DNA of 64,000 bases from NCBI GenBank assembly GCA_016869735.1, contig VGDL01000007.1, forward strand, positions 1 to 64,000, in the 5' to 3' direction. The position numbers and the translations under genes were made by a program. How positions within the stretch are numbered: position 1 is the stretch's first letter; every line of letters starts with the position of its first letter. Shown one piece after another: positions 1 to 7,190 of this stretch. Under the pieces are notes generated by a model, which worked only from the letters and a program-made list of their open reading frames with translations, had not been told where the DNA came from and did no database searches. This DNA comes from Alphaproteobacteria bacterium (GTDB lineage: Bacteria; Pseudomonadota; Alphaproteobacteria; Acetobacterales; Acetobacteraceae).

Positions 1-125
1 TCGTAGTTGAACCAATCCGCACCATGCCCGCCATCGCGCAATTCATTCACCATATTCACGATGGAAAGCGTGGTTTCCACCTGCATGGTGCTGGCGATGG
101 TGGGTGTGGCGATAAAAACCTTCAT
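1..125 (-). CDS. 5' part of a gene cut by the left window edge; unknown product
   Basis: Only the first 41 or so codons are inside the window. The protein begins MKVFIATPTIAST and continues past GADWFNY without a stop, so this is the intact copy of a start that is duplicated near 2.7 kb, where the copy stops after 40 codons. The opening (a beta strand followed by a T-P-T turn) resembles the N-terminus of some glycosyltransferase-like proteins, but that is an impression only. In the ancestral arrangement its ATG overlapped the stop of the phnW-like aminotransferase gene (ATGA), so the two were probably co-translated before the 2.6-kb insert separated them. Confidence 0.6.
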   Translation of the reverse strand, partial: MKVFIATPTIASTMQVETTLSIVNMVNELRDGGHGADWFNY

Positions 126-170
126 GCAGCCGCAGGCAAGGCTTCAGCCGGGGTTTCGCGGAAGATTGCG
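11..170. repeat. Direct repeat, left copy (partner at 2618-2777)
   Basis: This 160-bp stretch aligns without gaps to 2618-2777 (constant offset 2607). A central run of about 85 bp is identical; the end corresponding to the aminotransferase C-terminus carries most of the substitutions. On the minus strand it encodes the last residues of a PhnW-like protein (ending ALPAAA), a stop, and the start of the next gene. The two copies bracket the restriction-modification/IS insert. The divergence suggests that one copy came in from another strain rather than by a fresh duplication. Confidence 0.9.
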
Positions 171-386
171 ATCTGTTTTCACTTTAGTTGAACCTCGTTT
201 TATTTGACCGTAACGACGCCGCCCGTTCCCGCGAGTTTCCAAACCGACTCTCTCAAATAAGGCCGTTCTGGCAACCTCTGGTATTGTTACTCCCCTTTTT
301 TCTGCATACTGCTGTAATGCAAGCCACTGATCTTCTGAAACCCGAAATGCGACTGAGTGAACGATACTTGGTCCAGTCTGTGGCAT
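144..386 (-). CDS. Small ribbon-helix-helix-like protein, 3' end altered at the insert junction
   Basis: An 80-residue ORF whose N-terminal part (FRVSEDQWLALQQYAEKRGV followed by a TIPEVARTALFERVG segment) has the strand-helix-helix look of RHH/CopG-type or MobC-like DNA-binding proteins. It starts 5 bp after the methyltransferase fragment on the same strand, so it was probably the last gene of the restriction-modification unit. Its final dozen residues are read from the repeated host sequence in a different frame, so the natural C-terminus has been replaced at the junction near position 170-180. A function in the R-M system is not established; family assignment is tentative. Confidence 0.45.
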   Translation of the reverse strand: MPQTGPSIVHSVAFRVSEDQWLALQQYAEKRGVTIPEVARTALFERVGLETRGNGRRRYGQIKRGSTKVKTDRNLPRNPG

Positions 387-391
387 AGACG

Positions 392-707
392 CTACTCCGC
401 TGCGGCCAGAGTTGAGCCCTGCTGCTTAAAGACAGGGTGCTTCATAAACTGATCCGCATCGAGCACTACGTGTGGCAGGGTCGGCTTCAAGATGTCGTCC
501 GACTTCCAATTATTCATGTGCCTTGAAAAATATTCCGTTATGATTGGCTCCCTGTCCGTCGAAATACTATGGCGACCGAGTTCAATTGCAACTCGGGTTG
601 TAACGGCGCTACCACCGAAGAAATCGAGCACCACCGAGCCCTCGTAAGACATGCTCTTGATAATACGGTTGATTAGCGCAATTGGCTTTTGTGTCGGGTG
701 CCCAACC
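392..707 (-). pseudogene. C-terminal fragment of a beta-class DNA adenine methyltransferase (RsrI-like)
   Basis: Reading in from the IS border, the frame encodes VGHPTQKP, then about 20 residues later LDFFGGSAVTTRVA, the AdoMet-binding motif I, then a tail ending STLAAAE. In beta-class amino-methyltransferases the order is catalytic motif IV (DPPY/NPPY), target-recognition region, HPTQKP, motif I, so what remains is the C-terminal third. The catalytic motif and the recognition domain are gone, replaced by the IS at 708. The FFGGSAVT motif resembles that of M.RsrI as I recall it, in keeping with the EcoRI/RsrI-like endonuclease fragment on the other side of the IS. The remnant cannot methylate DNA. 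Confidence 0.8.
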
Positions 708-734
708 TGAACCGCCCCGGGAATTGAGGAGGCT
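708..734 (+). repeat. IS3-family left terminal inverted repeat
   Basis: 27 bp, pairing with 2000-2026: the outer 14 bases (TGAACCGCCCCGGG) and the inner 8 (AGGAGGCT) match exactly, with four mismatches in the five bases between them. Confidence 0.9.
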
Positions 735-757
735 CCTTACTCTGAGAAGATGGAGCC

Positions 758-1081
758 ATGACAACGTCAAACAAGTTCTCACCCGAGGTCCGCGAGCGCG
801 CCGTTCGCATGGTGCAAGAGCACCGGGCGGACTACCCCTCTTTGTGGGCGGCCATTGAATCGATTGCCCCCAAGATTGGCTGCGTACCCCAGACCCTCAA
901 TGAGTGGGTCAAGAAGGCCGAGGTCGACAGCGGCCAGCGTGCCGGTACCACCACGAGCGACGCCCAGCGCATCAAGGAACTGGAGCGCGAGGTCAAGGAA
1001 TTGCGCCGTGCCAACGACATCCTCAAGACGGCCAGCGCGTTTTTCGCGCAGGCGGAGCTCGACCGCCGACTGAAGTCGTGA
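758..1081 (+). CDS. IS3-family transposase OrfA
   Basis: 107 residues with the layout of IS3 OrfA: an N-terminal helix-turn-helix ([12 protein letters not shown], then [15 protein letters not shown]) and a C-terminal leucine-zipper-like coiled coil ([20 protein letters not shown]). It binds the IS ends and, fused to OrfB by -1 frameshifting, forms the active transposase. A run of five T at 1040-1044 near the end of the gene is a possible slippage site. Its stop overlaps a GTG in the orfB frame, so translational coupling is an alternative route to OrfB. Confidence 0.92.
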   Translation: MTTSNKFSPEVRERAVRMVQEHRADYPSLWAAIESIAPKIGCVPQTLNEWVKKAEVDSGQRAGTTTSDAQRIKELEREVKELRRANDILKTASAFFAQAELDRRLKS

Positions 1082-1992
1082 AGGACTACATCGATCGCTA
1101 CCGCGATGACTTTGGGGTCGAGCCCATCTGCCGGGTGCTGCAGATGGCCCCATCGTGTTACTGGCGCCACGCAGCACGCCAGCGCAACCCTCAACTGCGC
1201 AGTGCACGCGCCCAGCGTGACGAAGGTTTGATGGCCGACATTCAGCGCGTGTGGCATGCCAACTGGCAGGTCTACGGTGCTGACAAGGTCTGGCTGCAGA
1301 TGAACCGAGAGGGTATCTCGGTGGCGCGCTGCACGGTCGAGCGACTGATGCGTGCCATGGGCTTGCAAGGCGCACGCCGTGGCAGACGAGTGCGCACCAC
1401 CACGCCAGACACATCGGCACCCTGCCCGCAGGATCACGTCAACCGCCAATTCAAGGCCAGCCGACCCAATGAGCTGTGGGTCTCCGACTTCACCTACGTC
1501 GCGACCTGGTCAGGGTTCGTCTACGTCGCCTTCGTCATCGATGCCTATGCCCGACGGATCGCGGGCTGGCGCGTGTCGCGGACAGCGCAGACGGGCTTCG
1601 TGCCGGATGCGCTGGAGCAGGCCTTGTACGACCGCCAGCCTGCGGCTGATGCCTTGACGCACCATTCCGACAGGGGCAGTCATCACGTCAGCATTCGCTA
1701 CACCGGACGCTTGGATCAGGCGGGCATTCAACCATCCGTGGGAAGCAAGGGAGACAGCTACGACAACGCACTGGCCGAAACCATCAACGGGCTCTACAAG
1801 GCCGAGTTGATTCACCGCCGGGGACCCTGGAAGACAAGGGAATCCGTGGAACTGGCCACCCTGCAATGGGTGCACTGGTTCAACCACGTCCGACTGCTCA
1901 CGCCGATCGGGGGCATCCCTCCGGCAGAAGCTGACGCAAACTACTGGAGGCAAACCGCCAACAGCAACACCTCGACAGAGGTATCAACTTAA
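1078..1992 (+). CDS. IS3-family transposase OrfB (DDE catalytic part)
   Basis: About 304 residues from the GTG that overlaps the orfA stop (GTGA); the frame is -1 relative to orfA, so the natural product may be an OrfAB fusion. It contains an HTH_21-like region ([14 protein letters not shown]), then an rve/DDE integrase core: first Asp in [10 protein letters not shown], second in HHSDRGSHH, Glu in [14 protein letters not shown], spaced as in IS3 transposases. No internal stop is seen, so the enzyme appears intact. It catalyses strand transfer for transposition of this element. Confidence 0.92.
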   Translation: MKDYIDRYRDDFGVEPICRVLQMAPSCYWRHAARQRNPQLRSARAQRDEGLMADIQRVWHANWQVYGADKVWLQMNREGISVARCTVERLMRAMGLQGARRGRRVRTTTPDTSAPCPQDHVNRQFKASRPNELWVSDFTYVATWSGFVYVAFVIDAYARRIAGWRVSRTAQTGFVPDALEQALYDRQPAADALTHHSDRGSHHVSIRYTGRLDQAGIQPSVGSKGDSYDNALAETINGLYKAELIHRRGPWKTRESVELATLQWVHWFNHVRLLTPIGGIPPAEADANYWRQTANSNTSTEVST

Positions 1993-1999
1993 ACCAATC

Positions 2000-2026
2000 A
2001 GCCTCCTTGAAACCCGGGGCGGTTCA
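2000..2026 (-). repeat. IS3-family right terminal inverted repeat
   Basis: 27 bp, reverse complement of the left end with four mismatches; the last bases GGTTCA mark the element border against the truncated endonuclease gene. Confidence 0.9.
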
Positions 2027-2311
2027 CAGTGCTTGGCCAAGCCTGGGATCAAAGCTCTTTAGCTTTCTGTTGATTTCTCTTTTCGCAAGAGATATTCGCT
2101 GACGAAACTCTAAGTTAGGAAACTCCTCAGAAAGCTTGACCAAAACTCCTGCGGTTACTGATCGTATGGCCAGATCGTGTTTTTGGGCGGCTGCACCGAA
2201 TATGCCCAGCGGTCCTCCCCCGAGTTCCTGCTGGATACTAAGCCGTAACGCTTGCCCCTTACCCTTAAATTCCCCCTTAGCCTTAAAAGCGCGACCCATG
2301 GTATTGCTCAT
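2027..2311 (-). pseudogene. N-terminal fragment of an EcoRI/RsrI-family type II restriction endonuclease
   Basis: About 95 residues remain before the IS. The stretch GIFGAAAQKHDLAIRSV, then LSEEFPNLEFRQRISLAKRE, then FDPRLGQAL aligns, from memory, with the start of EcoRI (GIFGDYAKAHDLAV, SNEYPQLSFRYRD, IDPDLGGTL). The catalytic residues of EcoRI (Asp91, Glu111, Lys113) lie beyond the break, so the fragment cannot cut DNA. The reading frame runs into the IS and ends at the TGA of its terminal repeat. Its ATG overlaps the controller gene's stop (ATGA). EcoRI/RsrI cut GAATTC, but this fragment's specificity is inferred from similarity only. Confidence 0.82.
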
Positions 2312-2529
2312 TTTGCGAAATCCGAGAACAGAGCAGACGGGTGCTCACCCAGAGCGTGCGCAAGCTTCACGATGTTATCGAGGCTGACATTCCTTTCGCC
2401 ACGTTCGATACCGCCGACATAGGTGGGATGCAGCCCCGACCGGGCCGCTAATTCCTCTTGCGTCCAATCTCTTGCGAGACGTAATTGACGAAGACGCTCT
2501 CCAAAGCGGGGACGCTGGTTGACAGTCAT
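2308..2529 (-). CDS. Restriction-modification controller protein (C protein), XRE family
   Basis: 73 residues, nearly all one helix-turn-helix domain (FGERLRQLRLARDWTQEELA, SGLHPTYVGGIERGERNVSL, NIVKLAHALGEHPSALF), the size and layout of C proteins of type II R-M systems. These bind C-boxes ahead of their own gene and delay endonuclease expression until methylation is established. It lies directly upstream of, and overlaps, the endonuclease fragment, and two C-box-like repeats lie 24-49 bp before its start. The gene itself is undamaged even though its target operon is broken. Confidence 0.87.
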   Translation of the reverse strand: MTVNQRPRFGERLRQLRLARDWTQEELAARSGLHPTYVGGIERGERNVSLDNIVKLAHALGEHPSALFSDFAK

Positions 2530-2552
2530 CCTACATGGATGATTTGAAGACA

Positions 2553-2578
2553 GACTATGAGTCCAGAGACTAAAAGTA
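2553..2578 (-). promoter_or_regulatory. Tandem C-boxes upstream of the controller gene
   Basis: Two near-palindromes GACT-ATG-AGTC (2553-2563) and GACT-AAA-AGTA (2568-2578) lie in tandem, 15 bp from start to start. GACTNNNAGTC is the published consensus of one class of C-protein operators. Position and spacing fit an autoregulated controller promoter. Confidence 0.75.
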
Positions 2579-2609
2579 TTTTCTCTTCAACCGACAAGGC
2601 TGGGTTTGC

Positions 2610-2732
2610 CTAAATCCACCAATCCGCGCCATGCCCGCCATCGCGCAGCTCATTCACCATATTCACGATGGAAAGCGTGGTTTCCACCTGCATGGTGCTG
2701 GCGATGGTGGGTGTGGCGATAAAAACCTTCAT
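2610..2732 (-). pseudogene. Duplicated, truncated 5' end of the gene at the left edge
   Basis: The ATG overlaps the stop of the phnW-like gene (ATGA) and the first 38 codons match those of the partial gene at 1-125. After GADW the frame leaves the homology and stops within two codons. It is the stub left where the 2.6-kb insert cut the original gene pair. Confidence 0.8.
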
Positions 2733-2777
2733 GCCGCGGCGGGCAAGGCTTCGGCCAGGGTTTCGCGGAAAATCGCC
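2618..2777. repeat. Direct repeat, right copy (partner at 11-170)
   Basis: This is the copy attached to the intact aminotransferase gene. See the left copy for the alignment; it marks the right border of the inserted segment. Confidence 0.9.
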
Positions 2778-3835
2778 AGCGCGCGCTGCATGTCATCGGG
2801 CGTCAGCGCGCCAATCGCGCCAATGCGCAATGTCGGTTCCGGCGTTGTCCAGAAATTGCAGATCAGCACGCCGCGCGCCTTCAGCGCCTCCACAAAGCGG
2901 GCGAAGTCAAAGCGCGGATCGGATGGCTGATGCACCGTGACAATGATCGGCCCCTGTTGCGCCTTGGTCACATAAGGCTTGATGCCCATGGCAAGAAAAC
3001 CATCGTAAAGCGTATCGGCATTGGCGCGGTAGCGCGCATGGCGCGCCGGCTGCCCGCCTTCGGCATCGAAGAAATCCAACGCCACATCAAAGGCGGCCAG
3101 AACCTGCACCGGCGGCGTGAAGCGGAAGGACCCAGGGCCCGAGCGTTCCGCATGCACCAGTACATCGGCCAGATCCATGCACCAGGACCCTGCCTGCCCG
3201 GCGCCGGCCTTGATCGCGTCAATCCGCGCCACGGCAAAACCAATGCCTGGCATCCCTTCCAGGCATTTGCCGGAGGTGAACATCAGCGCATCGCATTCGG
3301 GGTGCTCGGCCAAATTGAAGGGCAGCGCGCCAAAGGCGGAAACCGCATCAACCAACATGCGCCGCCCGGCCTGGCGCACCGCGCGGCCAATGCCCGGCAC
3401 GTCATTCACAATGCCGCTGCCGGTTTCGCTATAGACGAGTGCGACATGACCAATGGCGGGATCAGCCGTGAGCACGGGCGAAATATCCTCGGCCCGCGCG
3501 CCGCGCGTATTGGGCAGGTCCAGCGTTACCACCTGGCGCCCCGCTTCGCGGGCGAGCCGCGCCATGCGGTCAGCATAGGCGCCATTCATCGGGATCAGTA
3601 TCTTCGCCCCTGGCGGCACCAGGCTTCGCATCGCCGCTTCCATGATGAAATGACCGGACCCTTGCAGGGGCAGGGTCACATGCTCCCCTTCAATGCCGCC
3701 CGCGATGGCACGCACACGTTCACGAATGCGCGCATAGGTCGGGCGAAAACCATGATCCCAGGGCGCAATATCCTGGGCCATCGCGGCGCGGGTTTCGGGG
3801 CGGGTCTGCACGGGACCGGGAATGAGAAGCATCAT
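2729..3835 (-). CDS. PhnW-like class V aminotransferase (2-aminoethylphosphonate--pyruvate transaminase family)
   Basis: 368 residues from the first of two adjacent ATGs (MMLLIPGPVQTRPETR); an upstream in-frame extension looks non-coding. Fold type I PLP enzyme: LQGSGHFIMEA glycine-rich cofactor site near residue 60, VDAVSAFG with the PLP-binding Asp near 163, and the Schiff-base Lys at about 190 in TSGKCLEG. The LIPGP opening and YSETGSG motif are those of PhnW and its alanine-glyoxylate/serine-pyruvate aminotransferase relatives. PhnW transfers the amino group of 2-aminoethylphosphonate to pyruvate. No other phosphonate catabolism gene is next to it, so the exact substrate is open. It follows the VWA gene by 23 bp. 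Confidence 0.82.
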   Translation of the reverse strand: MMLLIPGPVQTRPETRAAMAQDIAPWDHGFRPTYARIRERVRAIAGGIEGEHVTLPLQGSGHFIMEAAMRSLVPPGAKILIPMNGAYADRMARLAREAGRQVVTLDLPNTRGARAEDISPVLTADPAIGHVALVYSETGSGIVNDVPGIGRAVRQAGRRMLVDAVSAFGALPFNLAEHPECDALMFTSGKCLEGMPGIGFAVARIDAIKAGAGQAGSWCMDLADVLVHAERSGPGSFRFTPPVQVLAAFDVALDFFDAEGGQPARHARYRANADTLYDGFLAMGIKPYVTKAQQGPIIVTVHQPSDPRFDFARFVEALKARGVLICNFWTTPEPTLRIGAIGALTPDDMQRALAIFRETLAEALPAAA

Positions 3836-3858
3836 GGGGCGAAGCCATGCCAGACCCT

Positions 3859-4479
3859 TCAAGCGATGAAAACCCCCGCGATTTCGCGCCGCAGCTTTTC
3901 GCGAATGGCCACAGCGAAGCTTTCGTAATCCGGGCAATGCATCACGAAGGCGCCGGGCCCACCAATCACTTCGGCGGCATAATGCGCCATCAGATCGGGT
4001 TCTTCATTCAGCACCGCCAGCGCATTGATGGTGATGCCAGCCTGCACGCCAATATCGCGGATCGGCCCCGGTGGCCGGCCCTGATTATGCGCGCCATCGC
4101 CCGAGACATCCAAAACCATCCGCCGCGCCAGTTCTGGGCCTGAGGCGAAAAGCGCCAGCGCCGCCGCCATCCCCTCCCCCAAGGCGGTCGCGCCCGGCGG
4201 CACCAAACGGGGCAGGGCTTCAATCGCCTCGGCCAGCGCGGCCACATCCGCGGGGCTGGCCAGAACCCGCCAGGGAATGGCGATTTCCTGCGCGCCTGCG
4301 CCGGACCAGAACAGCATCGCCACGGCGGATGCCCCGGCCGGGCCGGCAAGCAGCGCCTGGGCGATTTCCGTATCCCGAAAGGCGGCAGCGTAGCCGCCGA
4401 TCATCAGGTCAAACTCCGCCCGATCCACGGAAGACGAGGCATCAATGGCCAGCACCAGGGCAAGATCAACGCGTTGCAT
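3859..4479 (-). CDS. DUF1194/VWA-domain protein
   Basis: 206 residues forming a von Willebrand factor A-like domain: the MIDAS motif DASSSVD is at residues 13-19 (DxSxS), with a second metal-site stretch VSGDGAHN further on. The pattern LALVLAIDASSSVDRAEFDL is characteristic of the DUF1194 family. No signal peptide is obvious. VWA domains bind metal-dependent protein ligands; no partner is suggested by the neighbours beyond co-orientation with the aminotransferase gene. It is transcribed away from the CBS gene. Confidence 0.8.
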   Translation of the reverse strand: MQRVDLALVLAIDASSSVDRAEFDLMIGGYAAAFRDTEIAQALLAGPAGASAVAMLFWSGAGAQEIAIPWRVLASPADVAALAEAIEALPRLVPPGATALGEGMAAALALFASGPELARRMVLDVSGDGAHNQGRPPGPIRDIGVQAGITINALAVLNEEPDLMAHYAAEVIGGPGAFVMHCPDYESFAVAIREKLRREIAGVFIA

Positions 4480-4590
4480 AGGCCCAGAATGGCACAGCCA
4501 GGCGCGCGCTTCACCCCATCAAGCTTGCGTTGGGTCAAGCAAATCCCGCGATGACTTCGTTATGTTGCGTCTTCAAGACAGGAGGAAGCC

Positions 4591-5013
4591 ATGCGGGAAC
4601 GCAGCATGGGTGAAATGGTCCGTGACCAGCACCCCCTGACCATGGGGCCGGAGGCAACAGTGCAGGAAGCCTGCGCGGCCATGCATCGCCGCCGCGTTGG
4701 CGCCGTGCTGGTGACAGACCCGGAAGGCCGCCTGCTGGGCATTTTCACCGGGCGGGATGCGGTTCATTTCCTCTCCCACGGGAAGGACAGTGCCGAAATC
4801 CGCCTGGTTGAAGCCATGACGCGCCACCCAATCTGCCTGCCGCCCGAAGGCAATGCCATGGATGCGCTGCACATGATGGCCGATGGCGGCTTTCGCCATT
4901 TGCCGGTGGTGCGCGATGGCAAGGTAATTGGCATTGTCTCCCGCTATGATTTCCGGGCCAGGGAATATACGCGGCTTGATGAGGAAACCGGTTTTTTTGA
5001 GTGCCTGAGATAG
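4591..5013 (+). CDS. CBS-pair domain protein
   Basis: 140 residues made of two CBS motifs: the first ends VGAVLVTDPEGRLLGIFTGR, the second FRHLPVVRDGKVIGIVSRYD. Stand-alone CBS pairs bind adenine nucleotides and sense energy state, or act as small regulatory subunits. A good ribosome site (AGGAGG) stands 8 bp before the ATG. No associated transporter or enzyme is adjacent. Confidence 0.9.
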   Translation: MRERSMGEMVRDQHPLTMGPEATVQEACAAMHRRRVGAVLVTDPEGRLLGIFTGRDAVHFLSHGKDSAEIRLVEAMTRHPICLPPEGNAMDALHMMADGGFRHLPVVRDGKVIGIVSRYDFRAREYTRLDEETGFFECLR

Positions 5014-5057
5014 GCTTCTACGCTGCACCGCGGCGCGACTTCCGCTAGGCTTGGCGG

Positions 5058-5621
5058 ATGCAACCCGCAACGCTCACGACCGAAAGGCTGATCCTGCGCC
5101 CCTGGCGGGATGAGGATCTGGACCCGCTTTTCGCCATTAATGGTGATCCCGACAGCATGCGCTATTTCGCGGCTACCATGACACGGGCGGAAAGCGATGC
5201 CTGGGCCGCGCGGATGCGCGCGCATTTTGCCGATCATGGCTGGGGTTTTTGGGTGGTGACGGAAGGCGCAACGGGGGATTTTGTGGGCGTGGTTGGGCTG
5301 ATGACCATTCCCTGGCAGGCGGCATTCACCCCGGCGGTGGAAATTGGCTGGCGCATCGGGCCGCGTTTTCGCCGCCAGGGCTATGCCGCAGAAGCCGCAC
5401 GCGCCGCTTTGGCATTCGGCTTTGGCACGCTTGGGCTTCCCGCCATGGTCGCCTTCACCGTGCCGGGCAATGCCGCTTCCTGGAAACTCATGGAAAAGCT
5501 CGGCATGGCGCCGGCGGGGGAGTTTGATCATCCGCGCCTGCCGGAGGGTCATCATTACCGGCGGCATTTGCTTTATCGCCTGGACAAGGCGGGTTGGCGT
5601 GACGGCGCGAGCTTGGGGTGA
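5058..5621 (+). CDS. GNAT N-acetyltransferase, RimJ/RimL type
   Basis: 187 residues beginning TERLILRPWRDEDLDPLFAI, the hallmark opening of RimJ/RimL-like GNATs. The acetyl-CoA pyrophosphate loop is at GPRFRRQGYAAEAARAAL, and the C-terminal NAASWKLMEKLGM segment is typical. It likely acetylates an amine or a protein N-terminus; the substrate is unknown. It follows the CBS gene by 44 bp on the same strand. Confidence 0.88.
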   Translation: MQPATLTTERLILRPWRDEDLDPLFAINGDPDSMRYFAATMTRAESDAWAARMRAHFADHGWGFWVVTEGATGDFVGVVGLMTIPWQAAFTPAVEIGWRIGPRFRRQGYAAEAARAALAFGFGTLGLPAMVAFTVPGNAASWKLMEKLGMAPAGEFDHPRLPEGHHYRRHLLYRLDKAGWRDGASLG

Positions 5622-5663
5622 TAGAGGGCCCTTCACGCCCGCCACGCTGCAAGGATTGCCCGT

Positions 5664-6167
5664 ATGCTCGTCTCCCGCCAGGAATTTCGCGATGCCATGG
5701 CCAGGCTGGGGGCGGCGGTGAATATCATCACCACGGATGGCGCGGCAGGACAGGGCGGCATTACCGCCACCGCCGTTTGTTCCGTGACCGATGATCCGCC
5801 AACGCTGCTTGTCTGCCTCAATCGCACCAGCCCGCGCAGTGCGATGTTCCTGAAGAATGGCGTACTGTGCGTAAATACGCTCTCGGCTGGGCAGCAGGGT
5901 ATTTCCAACGCCTTCTCCGCGCCAAGCGACAAGGCCGATATGGCCAGCCGCTTTAACGCCGGCACCTGGGTGCCGCTTGCGACCGGTGCGCCCGCGCTGG
6001 AAGGTGCTGCGGCGAATTTTGATTGCCGCATCACGGAAGTATTGGAACAGGGCACGCATAGCGTGGTGTTTGCTGAGGTTCAGGCGGTGCGCTTTGCCGA
6101 TATGGCAGCCGGCTGCCTGATGTATTACGCGCGCGGCTATCACGGCCTGCCGATGGGCCAGGGCTGA
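5664..6167 (+). CDS. Flavin reductase-like FMN-binding protein (HpaC/RutF family)
   Basis: 167 residues with the split-barrel flavin-reductase fold: FRDAMARLGAAVNIITT at the start, TATAVCSVTDDPPTLLVCLNR, LCVNTLSAGQQGISNAF, and a closing YYARGYHGL. Such proteins reduce FMN or FAD with NAD(P)H for partner monooxygenases, although some members act in other flavin/F420 chemistry. No two-component monooxygenase partner is adjacent. The gene has its own short leader after the GNAT gene. Confidence 0.85.
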   Translation: MLVSRQEFRDAMARLGAAVNIITTDGAAGQGGITATAVCSVTDDPPTLLVCLNRTSPRSAMFLKNGVLCVNTLSAGQQGISNAFSAPSDKADMASRFNAGTWVPLATGAPALEGAAANFDCRITEVLEQGTHSVVFAEVQAVRFADMAAGCLMYYARGYHGLPMGQG

Positions 6168-6211
6168 AAAGCCTTTACATAGCCAAGGCCAGCGCTTAAC
6201 CCCCGGCGCCC

Positions 6212-7171
6212 ATGTCCTTCTTCGAAATCCTGCCGCCTTCGGTGCTGTTCTTCGCGCTTGGCTTCGCCGCGGCGGCGCTGCGTTCCGATCTTTCCGTGCC
6301 GGATGCGCTGGCCAAGACGCTGTCGCTTTATCTGATGATGGCCATTGGCCTGAAGGGCGGCATTGCCATCGCGCAGCCTGGGGCCTCGGTAGGGTTGGTG
6401 CCGGCTTTGGCTGTGGGCATTGCGCTTTCGGCGCTGCTGCCCGTGCCGGCCTATGGGCTGCTCCGCGCTGCCACGCCGCTGGATAAGGCAACGGCGGCCG
6501 CGGTCTCGGCGCATTATGGGTCGGTCAGTGTGGTGACCTTTGCGGCTGCCGTTGGACAGTTGAATGCGACCAATACGCCGTATGAGGGTTTCATGCCCGC
6601 CGTGCTGGCTGCGATGGAAACGCCAGCGATTTTGACCGCTTTGCTGATTGCGCGGCGCGGTGGCGCGGCCACATCCGGCGGCGCGCGGGAAATGGCGCGG
6701 GAAGTGTTTTTGAACGGTTCGGTCGTGCTGCTGCTCGGCGCCTTTTTGATTGGCTGGTTGGGTGGTGCGGCGGCGGATCGGCAGCTTTCGCCCTTCATCA
6801 CCGCGCTTTTCCCCGGTGCGCTGTGCCTTTTCCTGCTGGAAATGGGCCTGACAGCGGCGCGGCGACTGCGGGATCGGGGGCGCGGGCTGGATGCGCGGCT
6901 GATCGCCTTTGGCATTTTGATGCCGCTACTGGGTGGTACCGCAGGGCTGGCCGGCGGCTTGCTGGCGGGGCTTTCCACGGGCGGTGTGGGGCTGATGGCG
7001 GTGCTTGGTGCCTCGGCTTCCTATATCGCGGTGCCGGCTGCGATGCGCCTTGCGCTGCCCGCCGCTGATGCCGGGATTTACGTGACCCTTTCCTTGGCGA
7101 TCACCTTCCCCTTCAATGTGCTGGCTGGCATCCCGCTTTGGCTTTGGGCGGCGCGGCTGGCCACACAATAA
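6212..7171 (+). CDS. sbtA: SbtA-type sodium-dependent bicarbonate transporter
   Basis: 319 residues with about ten hydrophobic segments in two inverted halves. The signature stretches LSLYLMMAIGLKGG and AAVSAHYGSVSVVTFA match the SbtA family, which imports HCO3- with Na+ in cyanobacteria and occurs in many proteobacteria. The next gene encodes a small PII-like protein 19 bp downstream, reproducing the sbtA-sbtB pair. Transport of bicarbonate is inferred from the family. Confidence 0.87.
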   Translation: MSFFEILPPSVLFFALGFAAAALRSDLSVPDALAKTLSLYLMMAIGLKGGIAIAQPGASVGLVPALAVGIALSALLPVPAYGLLRAATPLDKATAAAVSAHYGSVSVVTFAAAVGQLNATNTPYEGFMPAVLAAMETPAILTALLIARRGGAATSGGAREMAREVFLNGSVVLLLGAFLIGWLGGAAADRQLSPFITALFPGALCLFLLEMGLTAARRLRDRGRGLDARLIAFGILMPLLGGTAGLAGGLLAGLSTGGVGLMAVLGASASYIAVPAAMRLALPAADAGIYVTLSLAITFPFNVLAGIPLWLWAARLATQ

Positions 7172-7190
7172 AAGGCTGGGGAACGGGGCA

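Larger units (their letters stand above)
708..2026 (+). mobile_element. IS3-family insertion sequence
   Basis: About 1.32 kb, bounded by imperfect inverted repeats beginning TGAACCGCCCCGGG and ending at the matching GGTTCA, with TG...CA termini typical of the IS3 family. Inside are two overlapping frames, orfA and orfB in the -1 frame, giving an OrfAB transposase. The 3-4 bases immediately outside (AACC on the left, CAGT on the right) do not match, so no target-site duplication is visible. The left flank is the middle of a methyltransferase gene and the right flank the middle of an endonuclease gene. Both transposase frames look complete, so the element may be active. Confidence 0.93.

Noticed and set aside
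144-2777. Insert considered as a prophage or integrative plasmid
   Set aside because: Only R-M remnants, an RHH-like gene and an IS are present; no integrase, replication or structural genes.
4944-6491. 515-codon open frame on the minus strand
   Set aside because: It lies opposite the GNAT and flavin reductase genes, has an Arg/Pro/His/Ala-rich composition and no recognisable domain. Such frames are expected opposite GC-rich coding DNA.
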